A stretch of DNA of 64,000 bases, from NCBI GenBank assembly GCA_027625915.1, contig JANTQA010000070.1, positions 11,909,001-11,973,000 on the forward strand, in the 5' to 3' direction. The notes beneath the pieces are model-generated. The model saw nothing but the letters and a program-made list of their open reading frames with translations, did not search any database and was not told where the DNA came from. This DNA is from Anaeramoeba flamelloides. Its lineage: Eukaryota; Metamonada; Anaeramoebidae. Below are positions 34,858 to 45,069 of this stretch, one piece after another. The position numbers and the translations under genes are program-made. Positions within the stretch are counted from its first letter, which is position 1. The number at the start of each line of letters is the position of its first letter.

Positions 34858-35021
34858 ATTTTAATTTTTATTGTTTTGTTTTAATGAGTTTTAAAGATTC
34901 AGTTAAGTGTTTTTTTATGTTTTAAAGCGTTTCTTAGATTTTAGAATGATACTACAATTAATTTGATTCATTTATGAATAATTCTTGAAATTTTTTGTGC
35001 CCTTTTATTTGAAAAAGAGTT
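34805..35021 (+). mobile_element. Short TIR unit nested at the right of the 34.3-kb element
   Basis: TCAAATAAAAGGGCACACC at about 34823 is a third, left-type end inside the element. Paired with the right TIR it bounds about 215 bp. This suggests a MITE inserted in the ORF or an internally rearranged element. Confidence 0.5.
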
Positions 35022-35450
35022 TATATTCAACAATTATAATAATGTCTTCTTGGATTATTAAGAGTCAAGATCTTTTTACTATTAACATCATTCTCCGTTC
35101 ACAGAAATGAAATCTTTTACTAATTCAAAAAAAAATCAACATTTTCAATTGTTTTCTTAACTATCGATCTTTAAATTATATCTTTATTAGCTTTTAAATT
35201 AATAATAGAAAACTAATCACTTCCAAAAAAATTTTTCATTTTTAAAAAGATAAGCATTTATACTTTGGTTGATTATACCAAATATGTACCCAATTTACTG
35301 CTATAATGCACACATTTGTAGTATTTAATTTTTTTTTTTTTTTTGTAAGATTTCGAATCTTTCTTTACCCTTTTCCAGTTTAGTTTGTTTTTCACTTTTT
35401 AATTTGTTTTTTTTGTTCTTATTTAATTTTTGTAATTGTAAAAAAGCTTT

Positions 35451-35632
35451 AAGGGAGTAGTCTCTATTTTTTTTTTTTTTTTTTTTTTGACTAATTTCAA
35501 ACAAGGATTCCTTAGCGGGAAATATGTTTAATATTGAAAATAAACAGGGTTTTCAAATCCAAGTACTTGGCAGAAAATTTTCTTAATCTCTATTAAATTT
35601 ATGTCAAAAAATTTATTAGAGATTAGTACCTT
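35451..35632 (+). mobile_element. MITE family C, copy 1 (about 182 bp)
   Basis: Starts AAGGGAGTAGTCTCTATT and ends AGAGATTAGTACCTT, imperfect inverted repeats. The interior shares AAACAGGGTTTTCAAATC and neighbouring blocks with 52191-52364 in opposite orientation. Confidence 0.65.
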
Positions 35633-36240
35633 GGATTGAAAAAGAATAATTTCATCGAAAATGTTCCAAAAAATGTCAATTTTAGGTTTTTAAAGCAATT
35701 TATTAACAAAAATACTTTAACTTTCTAATCAAATAATCTAATTTTCTAAATCTTACATCTTCATCTTTTGGGTTTTATGAAAAATTATTAATTTCTTCGA
35801 ATGTAAATTGAATTTATCATTTATTCATTCGAAAGTATAGAGAAAGTAAAAAACAAAATCTTTATAAAACTATTTAATTCCTAAAAAATTTTTTTAATAA
35901 AATCAAAATAGCGAAAATAATTGAAAAAATGTTATAGTTGTCATTCATAATATACTTTTTAGACTAAAAAACACTTATATTTATAAAAATTATTGATTTT
36001 TATTTCATTATTTTCAAAAACATCAAAAGATAATTCTATTTGAAAATGATTTCAAAATACTTTTACTATCCATAAATATTTTTCTTTTTCTCAAGTTTTA
36101 TATTAGATTCAACTTCTGGTTATAAAAAATAATTTGTTGAAAAATTACTGTTATTGATTTATTATTCAAACTCTAAAAAAAAAAACAAAAAATGAAGATT
36201 AAAATAAAGAATTTTGTTCGAAAGAAAAGAGTAAATTTAT

Positions 36241-37340
36241 TAAAAAAAGAAACATATCATTTATACATAAATCAGAAGATGAAGAGGTACCACTTAATTA
36301 TCAGCCTATCCCAATAAACCAAAAACCACAAAGATTTTTTCTTAAATTACAATGTGGGTGGATACAAGATTCTTGGGATTTAGTTACAAAAAAACAATTT
36401 GAATTTAAGAAAAAATTAGATCCGTAGGGTTTTTGTTTTAAATTTATTATATAAATATAAAAAAAAATTGAAATTCTCAAAAGAAAATATTTATATGGTA
36501 ACAATAGATAGCCAAAAATATTTGACTCTATTAATTATTCTTTGATTAATCACCCAATTAAAAAAATTATCAAAAATGAAATAATAAAAGTGTTTCTACT
36601 TGTTTATTATTCAAGGTAGGAATAGTTGTTTACCAAGTAGATCAATTATCTCGTCTCTCATATGGTTTTATTAAACATTTTCTTTAAGGAAAAATCGATT
36701 CATTAACAATGCATAATGTTTTCTGATGATTTGATATTAATAATGAAAAGATCAATGATTGAAATAAATTCTCAATTACAAAAAATATATAAAATAATAA
36801 AAGATTTTGGTATCAATCCTAATATAGATAAAAATAAAAAAAAACATTAATACCAACAGAAATTTTATATCTTGGGATTTGGTGAGACAAAAATGCCTAT
36901 TTAAAATTCAAATTGAATAGGTTGATAATAATTTAATAAAAAAAAAATTCTTCATATTTTTATAGAAAGAAATTTTAATAATAGGTTAAAAATTCAATTC
37001 TTTAAAGCAGTCTTACACAGTCAATTATTATATAACTTGGAAATATTTGACTTCACAGAATCTTATTTTAAAAACATTGATATTTGGATTAAGGAAAAAT
37101 TACTGAATCATATTTAGTCAACCCACATTCTCCAAGACTTATCTATAAAACGTAAGCAAGAATTGCAATTTACAAAAGAAATTTTCAATTATTTCAAAAA
37201 TTAAAAATTTTGGGATTTGATAAATTAATAAATCTTCTTACTTTTAGGGAAAAAGAAACAGAAAGAATTAATTTAAATCTAAAATTTTACAAGAATTAGA
37301 TTAGGAATTTGATATATACCGAATTAATAAATTAAATATA
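36241..37340 (+). pseudogene. Decayed LINE-type reverse transcriptase
   Basis: Conceptual translation in shifting frames shows RT motifs in the right order. Near 36515 is motif A (FDSINYSLINHPIKK). Near 36615 is motif B (GIVVYQVDQLSRLSYGF, eroded from the usual G..QG..lSp). Near 36720 is motif C, FSDD followed by LILIMKRS. Near 36870 is the motif D/E region ILYLGIW, followed by a thumb-like stretch with FKAVLHSQLLYNLEIF. This order fits non-LTR retrotransposons better than other RT groups. The frame is broken several times and no endonuclease domain was seen. It is followed at once by foldback modules (37355-37680), as is the inverted LINE fragment at 9.9 kb. Confidence 0.7.
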
Positions 37341-37354
37341 GCCCAAGTTGGAAA

Positions 37355-37680
37355 TGTTGTTAGATTTTTTTGAGTTTTCTATTTATTTCAAAAATCTATT
37401 GATTTTCGAAATAAAAAGAAAACCTCAAAAAAACCGAGAACACTTCACAAATAAATGGAAAACTCAAAAAAACCTAACGAAAACCTATCGATATTGAAGA
37501 CAATACAGAAAATCTAACAGCAATTTTACAAAATTCAAATAAAAAAAAAATCTTTGATTTTACTCCTTTCTATTAAATTCTTGAAAAATTAACAGCGTTT
37601 TTTACTAATTTAAGAAATAAACCAAAAATTTCTTAAATTTTCTTAAATTTTCTTTTTATTTCTCAAATTAAAAGTATCTA
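37355..37680. repeat. Foldback repeat cluster 4
   Basis: TTTTTTTGAGTTTTCTATTT with its complement, then an AAAATCTTTGATTTTACTC module and a CTAATTTAAGAAATAAACC module with inverted arms. The same components as clusters 1-3. Confidence 0.7.
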
Positions 37681-38125
37681 AAGGTAAATAAGAGGAAGTT
37701 TAAACTCCTCCCTGAAATTACAATAAAAAATAAAAATAAAAACTTTTTACTATTCACAATTGATATTAAAAAAAAAATACTTTCATACATTTAGTAATAT
37801 AATAACCCATTAAACACTTGATAAATATACTATCACTGAAAAAATCAAAATTATATGTTTAGAAAAATATTATAAAAAAAGAAGGAATAAGAGTTTAAGA
37901 ATGATGTACTTTTTATTCTTCAATATTTAGAATTGTTAGTTTTTTCTTATTGAGGAAAAAAAAAAAAAATGAGTATAAAGGGAAAAATATTTAAAAAATA
38001 AAAACTTTTTTATTTTTGTTAGTCAGTATTTACATTAATTTTCCGAAAACAAAATAAAAAAAAAATCAAATACATTAGGATTAATTATTAATCTTTATCA
38101 AAAATTCTTGTGATAACATTGTAAT
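37681..38125. other. 3' flank of the bZIP gene, no gene seen
   Basis: AT-rich. Poly-A and poly-T runs only. Confidence 0.4.
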
Positions 38126-39658
38126 TTAAGAAACCCATATTTGCTTTTTTTTGAGATATTTATTATTAAATTCTATGCACATTTCATAATTTGTTCGGTT
38201 GGTGAAATTTGATCCCATTCTTGAAAATTTCAATGGGTATTGCCCTTCCAGTAAATGGTGATCAAAAAAATGCGGGAAATCTTTTTTCTCAAAGTTGTTT
38301 CCAATAATACCATAATTGTCATCGTAATCATGATCATGATCATAATTGTAAATGTAATCAATATCAAAATTATCAATTCCTTTAATGACAGTGAGGACTG
38401 TTCTACTACAAGTCAATTCGGCGTGTGTATTATCCTTATGGACAATAAAATTTTTATTAAAAGAACTGTTATTTGAATCTTGATTTAATAAATTTGTTTG
38501 AAAAAATAAACCAAATATTAATAAGATAATAAATAGGGATAAACTCGTTCGTTGTGAATCTAAGCCACAGAATTCTGAATCATTTTGATACTTATTGTCG
38601 AGATAATACAAATCCCGTTTTTGATCCTTGTTATTGATCGAAGTTAAATTGGATATAATTTCTCGCGATGAGTTATAAACTGTGGATACCAATTCTGAAG
38701 TATTTTTTATTTTTAATAATTGGTTAATACTTTTATTGCCAGTTTGGCCTCCGGGTGTTGATGCTGGTTTTGGTATGTGGTCAAATTGTTCAATCATTGT
38801 TGGGTGATTGTTTTTTCTTTTAATTTTTGTAATTGGCTCATACGGGCACATCTTTAATTTATGATTTGACTGTCTAAGTCTCGATCGAAGTAACTCGATT
38901 TGTTTTTGCATTTCTTCCTTTTCGTCTTGGATTTTATTGACGACCTTATTTAAATGCTTATTTTTCAAAATTAAATCTTCGACTTTTGATTCAAGCCCCC
39001 CTAATTTATTTCTTGCCCTTAAACGGCTTTCTTCTGCACTGATCCTGTTTTTTAACAATTTCCTTTTCTTTTTCTGCTCTTCTGTTAATAACTTAAAATC
39101 AGATTTGGACATTACCGCCAATAGATCGACCCTTTCACCAATACTGTTTTCAACCCACATTGGCTGTCCGTGAAGAGAAAGCGTGTCTTTCCCATTTCTA
39201 GATTTTCGACTACTCCTAGATCTTTTCCGATTTACCCTGATTACTATTCCCTTTTTGTCCTTGATTTGATAAATCTTTATTTCTTTTTTTTTTTCAAGCA
39301 AAATCATTTGTTTTTGGGTTTTCTTTGTTTCGCTTGAAATTTGTTGATCCACCTTTTTGTTTGTTGGCTGTGTTTGTTTTTGCATTTGTTGATCAATCTT
39401 TGTTCCCAGAATATCTTCTTTTATCTCATTAGAAGTGTTATTTAAATGTAATTCTGAACCACCACACGTTAGGAATGCGACACCAAAGCTATTATCATCA
39501 AAATCATACTCAAGACCATCCAATATTTCTTCTTGAAAAGCACACAGATCCTCCAAATTTTGGATTTGTTGCTGGTCCATTTGCTTTTTTGGTTCCTTTT
39601 TTTCTTGATCAACCCCAAAGTCAATACGAGAAAAATGGAAAATGTTGTTAGTGTCCAT
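38126..39658 (-). CDS. Membrane-anchored bZIP transcription factor (ATF6 / bZIP28-like architecture)
   Basis: 510 residues in one exon from the ATG at 39658. A basic region at about 196-218 carries the bZIP signature N204-x7-R212 (NRISAEESR). A heptad-rich coiled coil runs to about 262 (LESKVEDLILKNKHLNKVV). One transmembrane segment lies at 371-391 (TSLSLFIILLIFGLFFQTNL), leaving a cytosolic DNA-binding half and a C-terminal tail with glycosylation sequons at N397 and N487. Beyond the membrane lies RTVL (419-422), matching the loose RxLx/RxVx site of site-1 protease. Factors of this layout sit in the ER and are released by regulated proteolysis during ER stress; that role is inferred from architecture. 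The N-terminus is acidic and Gln-rich, like an activation domain. There is an HDHDYDD patch in the tail. Confidence 0.8.
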   Translation of the reverse strand: MDTNNIFHFSRIDFGVDQEKKEPKKQMDQQQIQNLEDLCAFQEEILDGLEYDFDDNSFGVAFLTCGGSELHLNNTSNEIKEDILGTKIDQQMQKQTQPTNKKVDQQISSETKKTQKQMILLEKKKEIKIYQIKDKKGIVIRVNRKRSRSSRKSRNGKDTLSLHGQPMWVENSIGERVDLLAVMSKSDFKLLTEEQKKKRKLLKNRISAEESRLRARNKLGGLESKVEDLILKNKHLNKVVNKIQDEKEEMQKQIELLRSRLRQSNHKLKMCPYEPITKIKRKNNHPTMIEQFDHIPKPASTPGGQTGNKSINQLLKIKNTSELVSTVYNSSREIISNLTSINNKDQKRDLYYLDNKYQNDSEFCGLDSQRTSLSLFIILLIFGLFFQTNLLNQDSNNSSFNKNFIVHKDNTHAELTCSRTVLTVIKGIDNFDIDYIYNYDHDHDYDDNYGIIGNNFEKKDFPHFFDHHLLEGQYPLKFSRMGSNFTNRTNYEMCIEFNNKYLKKKQIWVS

Positions 39659-40005
39659 AGATCAGACTCTTAAAAAAAGAGTTAAGATTTCAAAAAAAAA
39701 AAAAAAATGTTAATAATGGAATTCAAATTTGAATAATCCCAAAAACAGAAACACACTTTATAAATATACAAAGTTACTCTTGATATTTAAATTGGATTTT
39801 AATCAATTCAAACAAGTGAAATATTTTTTTTTTTTGATTCGACGTGTGTTCATAATAAAATTTATTCTTCAATAATAACCAATTAAAAGATCTTCATCAA
39901 AGCATATTCTTGAAAGAAATTCATTTTTAAAGATAGGTGTTCTCAAAAATTAAAATTTCTGCTTTTTGATCTAAAAGTTAACCAATCACAAAAATAATTT
40001 GAAAA

Positions 40006-40356
40006 AATTTTCAAGTTTTTTTGATATAAATCTGATTTTCCATTTAAAGTGATACTTTTCAAATATTCTCATAAAGAGTGAAGTTACTTGTCAGAATATT
40101 TGAAATTTCAAATGATAATAAAACCAAGAAATAAACCATTCGAGATCTTTGGGTTTGTTTTTTTTTGATCAAGGTTATTTCGATTTTTTAATAAAGGGTT
40201 GAGTCATAAAACTAATTTCTTTTCTTTTTTAAATACAATAGAAAGTTATTAAAGACACTACATATATGGCAAATACCCTCTAATATATTTGATGTTTACT
40301 TGAAAAGTATCACTTTAAATGGAAAATCATATTTTGCTCAAAAAAACTTGAAAATT
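40006..40356. mobile_element. MITE with 55-bp terminal inverted repeats (351 bp)
   Basis: The left arm 40006-40061 contains GATTTTCCATTTAAAGTGAT, and the right arm 40301-40356 contains ATCACTTTAAATGGAAAATC. The arms are almost perfectly complementary over 55 bp. The interior of about 240 bp has no ORF and a further small hairpin around CAAATATTC. No second copy was noticed in the window. It sits 350 bp upstream of the bZIP start. Confidence 0.75.
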
Positions 40357-40764
40357 TACGAAAAATCTTTTCTGTAAATCATTATGGAACAATATACAAT
40401 CATGAAAAAATTTTGGAAAAAAAATATTTAAATTTATGCTAATTTTTCACTTTTTAATAGCTTCAATTATCATTAATATAAGTTTATTAAAGATTTTTTA
40501 TCAACAAATTATTTTTAAAGATTTTTTATAATTTAAGTTGGGAAATCCAATTTTCCAGGTTCTATTACGATTTTTTTCACATTTAATAGTTAAAAATTTA
40601 AAAAGTTTTTTTCTTCAGACCTAAGAGGTCATTTTATTATATTTTAATGATATTTTAAAAGTATGTTAAATCTGATTAATATCTTTCAAATAGAGAATCA
40701 ATTATTTGTACTATTAAAGAATTATTTATTGTTTTATATTAAAAAAATTATTTTTTTTTTGATT

Positions 40765-41160
40765 TTTCGTTAGATTTTTTTTAATTTTGAAATAAACAGA
40801 AAATCTTAAAAATTTTGGGTTTATTTCAAAAAGTAAAAAAAAAAATCTCGTTAAAATTTCCAAAAATTAAAAAGAATTGGGTAAAATATTTGATTATACT
40901 CGATTCTTTTGAATTCCAGAAAAGTAGAGTTAGGTTTTCTTGAGTTTTCCATTTATTTGTACAATCAATGGGTTTTCCAAATTAAATATAGAACCTCAAG
41001 ATAATTGTATTTCGTTTTTTTTTAATCTGAGAAATAAAAAAAAAAATATTAAATTTTCTTTTATATCTCATATAAAAAAAATGTCGTTATCTTTTCCAGA
41101 GTTTAAAAGAATAAAGCAAAATATTTAAGTGTACTCGATTCTTTTGAAGTATGGAAAAGA
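40765..41160. repeat. Foldback repeat cluster 5
   Basis: Modules with arms TTAATTTTGAAATAAACAGA / TTTGGGTTTATTTCAAAAAG (40775-40845), AAAATTTCCAAAAATTAAAA / CTTTTGAATTCCAGAAAAG (40850-40925), and a further ATTTCGTTTTTTTTTAATC pair (41010-41085). The 62-codon frame across it is not a gene. Confidence 0.7.
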
Positions 41161-41239
41161 TAGTCGCTTTATGATAATTGAATGCTCTTAACAGACAAGG
41201 AATATTTATCATCATGTTTTTTTTTTAACAATTCGATTT

Positions 41240-41485
41240 TTTTTTAGATGATAAGAGTGTTTTCAAAACTATTAGTTATTTTCTATTTGATAAAATATCA
41301 TCAAGTTGAATAAAACGAAAATTCATTGTCACACCTATTAAATATTTTACCCAAAATAGACCTTTTTTTCTAGACTAGAGACTTGTAAAAAAAGGGTAAT
41401 TCAACTAACAACAAAAAATAAAATAGCATCAAGATTTTTAAGAAATGGAATTTTTGGCGATATTGTAAATAAACTTGATTAACAA
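41240..41485 (+). repeat. Dispersed repeat F, copy 2
   Basis: Same block order as 15250-15500 with substitutions and small gaps. Non-coding here. Confidence 0.5.
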
Positions 41486-41694
41486 GGATGAAATTGTAAT
41501 TGAAGTAATCATTTAGTCTAAATTTTAATTTTCAATTTTATTTTTTAATACACGCTTATGGTCTTCTGAAAAAAATGTCTTTATACCTAAAAAAAAAAAA
41601 ATCAACAAAATTTGAAAAAAGGAAGTTGCCACAACGGAACTTGGGATTGTTTTTTTGAATTCTTATTTCTATTTTAAGCAGGTTCAATCGATAT

Positions 41695-42130
41695 GGGATC
41701 ATATGATCAAAACCTCTTTTCAAAATAAAACCCAGTTTTTTTTTTTAATCATCCTATTCCAATACATCATATTTTTTTTATTAATAAATAGTAGAACTGT
41801 ATCAAATCAATTTTGAATGTTTACTTCTTTATCTATTTGGTAAATTTTAAATTAGTAATTCGATTTAGCAAAAATTTTTAATTATTTTAAATTTAAAAAA
41901 TATGTTGTTTAATAATTCCATAAATTATGTTATGATTTTCTATTTTTTGAAAGATAAATTTTCACTTCTGATCTTTCATTTTTCGAATTTCTTTGTTTTA
42001 GTAATCGAACTTTAAGGAACTAATTTCATCTTTAATTTTTGTTCATTGTTGGCCTCTTGGGTCTTTCACTAAATATTTCTTTGAAGAGAAAAAGTACATC
42101 ACCAAATTTTAAAATTTCGATTTAATAAGT
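41695..42130 (+). mobile_element. MITE family A, eroded copy
   Basis: Shows ATCAAATCAATTTTGAATGT, TTGATCC-like TCTTTCATTTTTCGAATTTC and TTGTTCATTGTTGGCCTCTT in the family A order. Ends are poorly defined. Confidence 0.4.
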
Positions 42131-43700
42131 CTGGATGGTGTATTATGAGTAGAAAATTAAAAATAAAAAAAATACAATAGAGGTAAAAAGAAAAGATAAT
42201 ATTACAATTCAAATATTAAATGAAAACTCATTTAATAAGTATAATGTTTTTTTAAAAAAAATAAATACATATTATTTTTTGAGATGAATACAGTTACATA
42301 AAAATATATGTTTTTCTATATTAACCACCCTTGAAAATTTTTTTCGAATGGACAAAATAGTTTTAAATCTTTTGTTAAAAATAAATTTAAAATGAATAAG
42401 AAATAAAAAAGAATATTTGAAATAAAATATATTAATTTGAATCATTTTGATTTCTAAATCTGAAAGAATTAGTTGAAAAAAAGAAATTAAATTCCAAGTA
42501 ATTGGCGAAAAATATTGTCTTTTTATATAAATAACGAAGCGATGCTAAATTAATTTAAAGAAAAATAAATACAAATTAATGATTTTAATAATATATTTCC
42601 AATTAATCAAATTGCTAACAGCCATAAACAAAGTGAGACAGAAAAAAAAGACCTTTTTTTCCAATTTGATATTTATACAATTTAATTGGGTATATTAGTA
42701 AAAATAATCAAAATAGCAAGAATTGTTGAAGCTGACAAAAAAACAAATAGTAGATAAAACATTTGATGAATCATAGTGACCTACTTTGATAATTTATCTT
42801 TCAATTTCATTTAGAATCTTTCAAATTCAAAAAATTCATGCGATTTTGAGTATATTTACTAATGTTTTCAACAAATTTTAAAAAATTTTAAATTAAAAAA
42901 AAAGTTCACCCTGTTTTTCATTTCTCAATTTCTTTTACCAAAATTAGTTAGTTATAAATTGTATTTAATCTATATTTAACTAAATAATTTTTTATTATCG
43001 CAAAAGAGGGTCCTGAAGTATAAATAATATGCATCTTTTCTCTAATTTATCCTACCGGATTATCTGTCTAATTATCTCTTTAAAATTAAGAATTTTTTAT
43101 AAGATCAAATTAAAGCTTTTCAAAATTTGAATAGATTAGATAATTCAATTTTTATACCAGCAAATTCAATAATTAAAGATATTTTCGTCTTGATTCGGTT
43201 TGTATGTATATAATTCTTTTTTAATCAGTATATTTAGAAAATAGATATTTAAATAATTTCAGAATGATTATATTAAATTTTATTTCTATGTGATGTGGCT
43301 TGAATTAAAATAAATTGGTTGATTTATTTATTTATTTTTAAGGGGGGGGGTAATTTTATATTTCTCTCAAGTAGGGAAATATGAATTTTGAAATAAAAAA
43401 AAAGAAAAAAGAGAAGAAAATTTTTATATGTCTTACGTTACAATGTCAGTACTATTTTATTTTTTTTTCTTTTGGGTATTTTGTTCAATAAAGCAATCCT
43501 TCAATTTTTAAATGAAGTGCTTTACGTTTTTCAAACATATTTTTTTCAAAAATACCAACTTTGAAGTATGTAATTTTTTTTCTCCTTAAAAAAAATTTTA
43601 AGCTGATCAGTTTTAAAACAAAAGTTTTATAATTTGATGAGGAATGAATGGAATGGGACTTGTTATTGAAAATTAACAAAATAAATTTCAAAAAAAATTT
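42131..43700. other. AT-rich spacer with an isolated G-run
   Basis: No gene recognised. A run of nine or ten G lies near 43341. Confidence 0.4.
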
Positions 43701-44230
43701 TAAAATGTGATTTGAGTCCGGTGATAATGTACTAAAATTAGCTATTGTTTTAGCAATAAATAAAACAATTCAAGAAGTAAAAGGTATTCATTGGTTCTTT
43801 TTAAATGACAATGAAGAAATAATGTGTATTGAAGTTGTAATACTTTATGTATTTCGGGTTGATTAGAGGACTTTTCTTTTTCTAAAAATGGATTATGAAA
43901 TTTTAGGTTACATTTACAGTTCTTGAAAAGTGAGAGCACCCACGTTTTTGTTTATCATTGGGTGCGTGCAACCCTCTCTGTACTAAAGCGAAATATGAGT
44001 CTAAAAAAAAAATAAAATGAGAAATGGTGAATAAAATTTATTTTTGTAGTGAGTGGTAAACTTGATCAATGAAAACATTTTTTATCTTGACCTTCTTTCT
44101 GGTTCTATTAACTTGATCTTCCCAATCATTTAAACAAACAAATTAGCTCTACTAAATATTGCTATTTTTTGATTATGAATCAATTTTTGGATTTGGGCAA
44201 AGAGTACATTATCCCCGGATTCTAAGTCAT
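43701..44230. pseudogene. Two opposed coding-like remnants sharing an ESGDNV segment
   Basis: On the plus strand 43711-43866 reads FESGDNVLKLAIVLAI then HWFFLNDNEEIMCIEVVILY. On the minus strand 44120-44240 reads NLIYDLESGDNVLFAQ then QKLIHNQKIAIFSRANL. The DNA of the shared core is an inverted repeat of nearly 30 bp (AGTCCGGTGATAATGTACT and its counterpart). Family unknown. They may be two degenerate copies of one exon. Confidence 0.3.
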
Positions 44231-44532
44231 ATATTAAGTTTTTAAATACAGGGAAAAGTCATGAATAGCCTGCCGATCATTTGAAAAATAATTAGTTTTT
44301 TTGAGTTTGTAAATTATTTTTCATTTATGAATTTAAATGATAGATTTTTTTTTTTAATCACTACTAATTACTTAACCAAGATTTCAAAAAAAAAAAAAAA
44401 AACAGTATTGTATTGAAACGTGCTCATCAGATCTATTTCAACGCAAGATAACGATTCTAGGCGGATTTAAAGTAAATTTGCATCAAAGGCACTGTGGTTT
44501 GAAAAGCTTTCTATTTTCGCACATCTTCCATT

Positions 44533-44557
44533 TATATATATATATATATATATATAT
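44533..44557. repeat. (TA)n microsatellite
   Basis: About twelve TA units, 120 bp beyond the ankyrin gene's stop. Confidence 0.9.
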
Positions 44558-44676
44558 TACCCATCTTTAATGTACAAAAAAAAAAATAATAATAATAATA
44601 TAAAGGAAAAACTCAAAAATAAAATAAAATAAAATAAAAAAAAAGTTATAAAAAGTAAAATAAAAAAAAAAGGGAA

Positions 44677-45031
44677 TTAAAATAAAGTATCAATTGAATA
44701 TATATCTATATGAGATAAAATTTTGATTATCTTTTTAAATATTAATAGTAGTAAACTTTCATTTTTCGATGTTAAAATATTTATATTTCCATTATTTTGA
44801 AGAAATAATTTTAAAATTCCGATGTTATAGTTTTTAATCTTTTTGCTTTTAAAATAAATTTGAATAAAATTATTTTTTTTTCTATTCTGAAACTTTTTTA
44901 TATCCCAACCATACTTTATAAAATGATTTAATATTTTAATTTGTTTATCAAATGTATAATAACTATTATTAGTAGTGGTATTTGTAGTGTTATTGTAATT
45001 ATAATTATCACTGCTGCTATTATTATTATTG

Positions 45032-45069
<38 letters not shown>

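Larger units (their letters stand above)
34323..35021 (+). mobile_element. TA-flanked TIR transposon, composite (about 699 bp)
   Basis: Left AACTATTTTTCAAACAAAAG with GGCACACC, and right GCCCTTTTATTTGAAAAAGA then GTT, are TIRs of about 27 bp, with TA outside both (34321-34322, 35022-35023). The ends are a variant of the 24-kb family (AACT.TTTTTCA). It carries a small ORF and an extra internal TIR at about 34820, so it looks like a longer element carrying, or truncated by, a shorter one. Confidence 0.75.
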
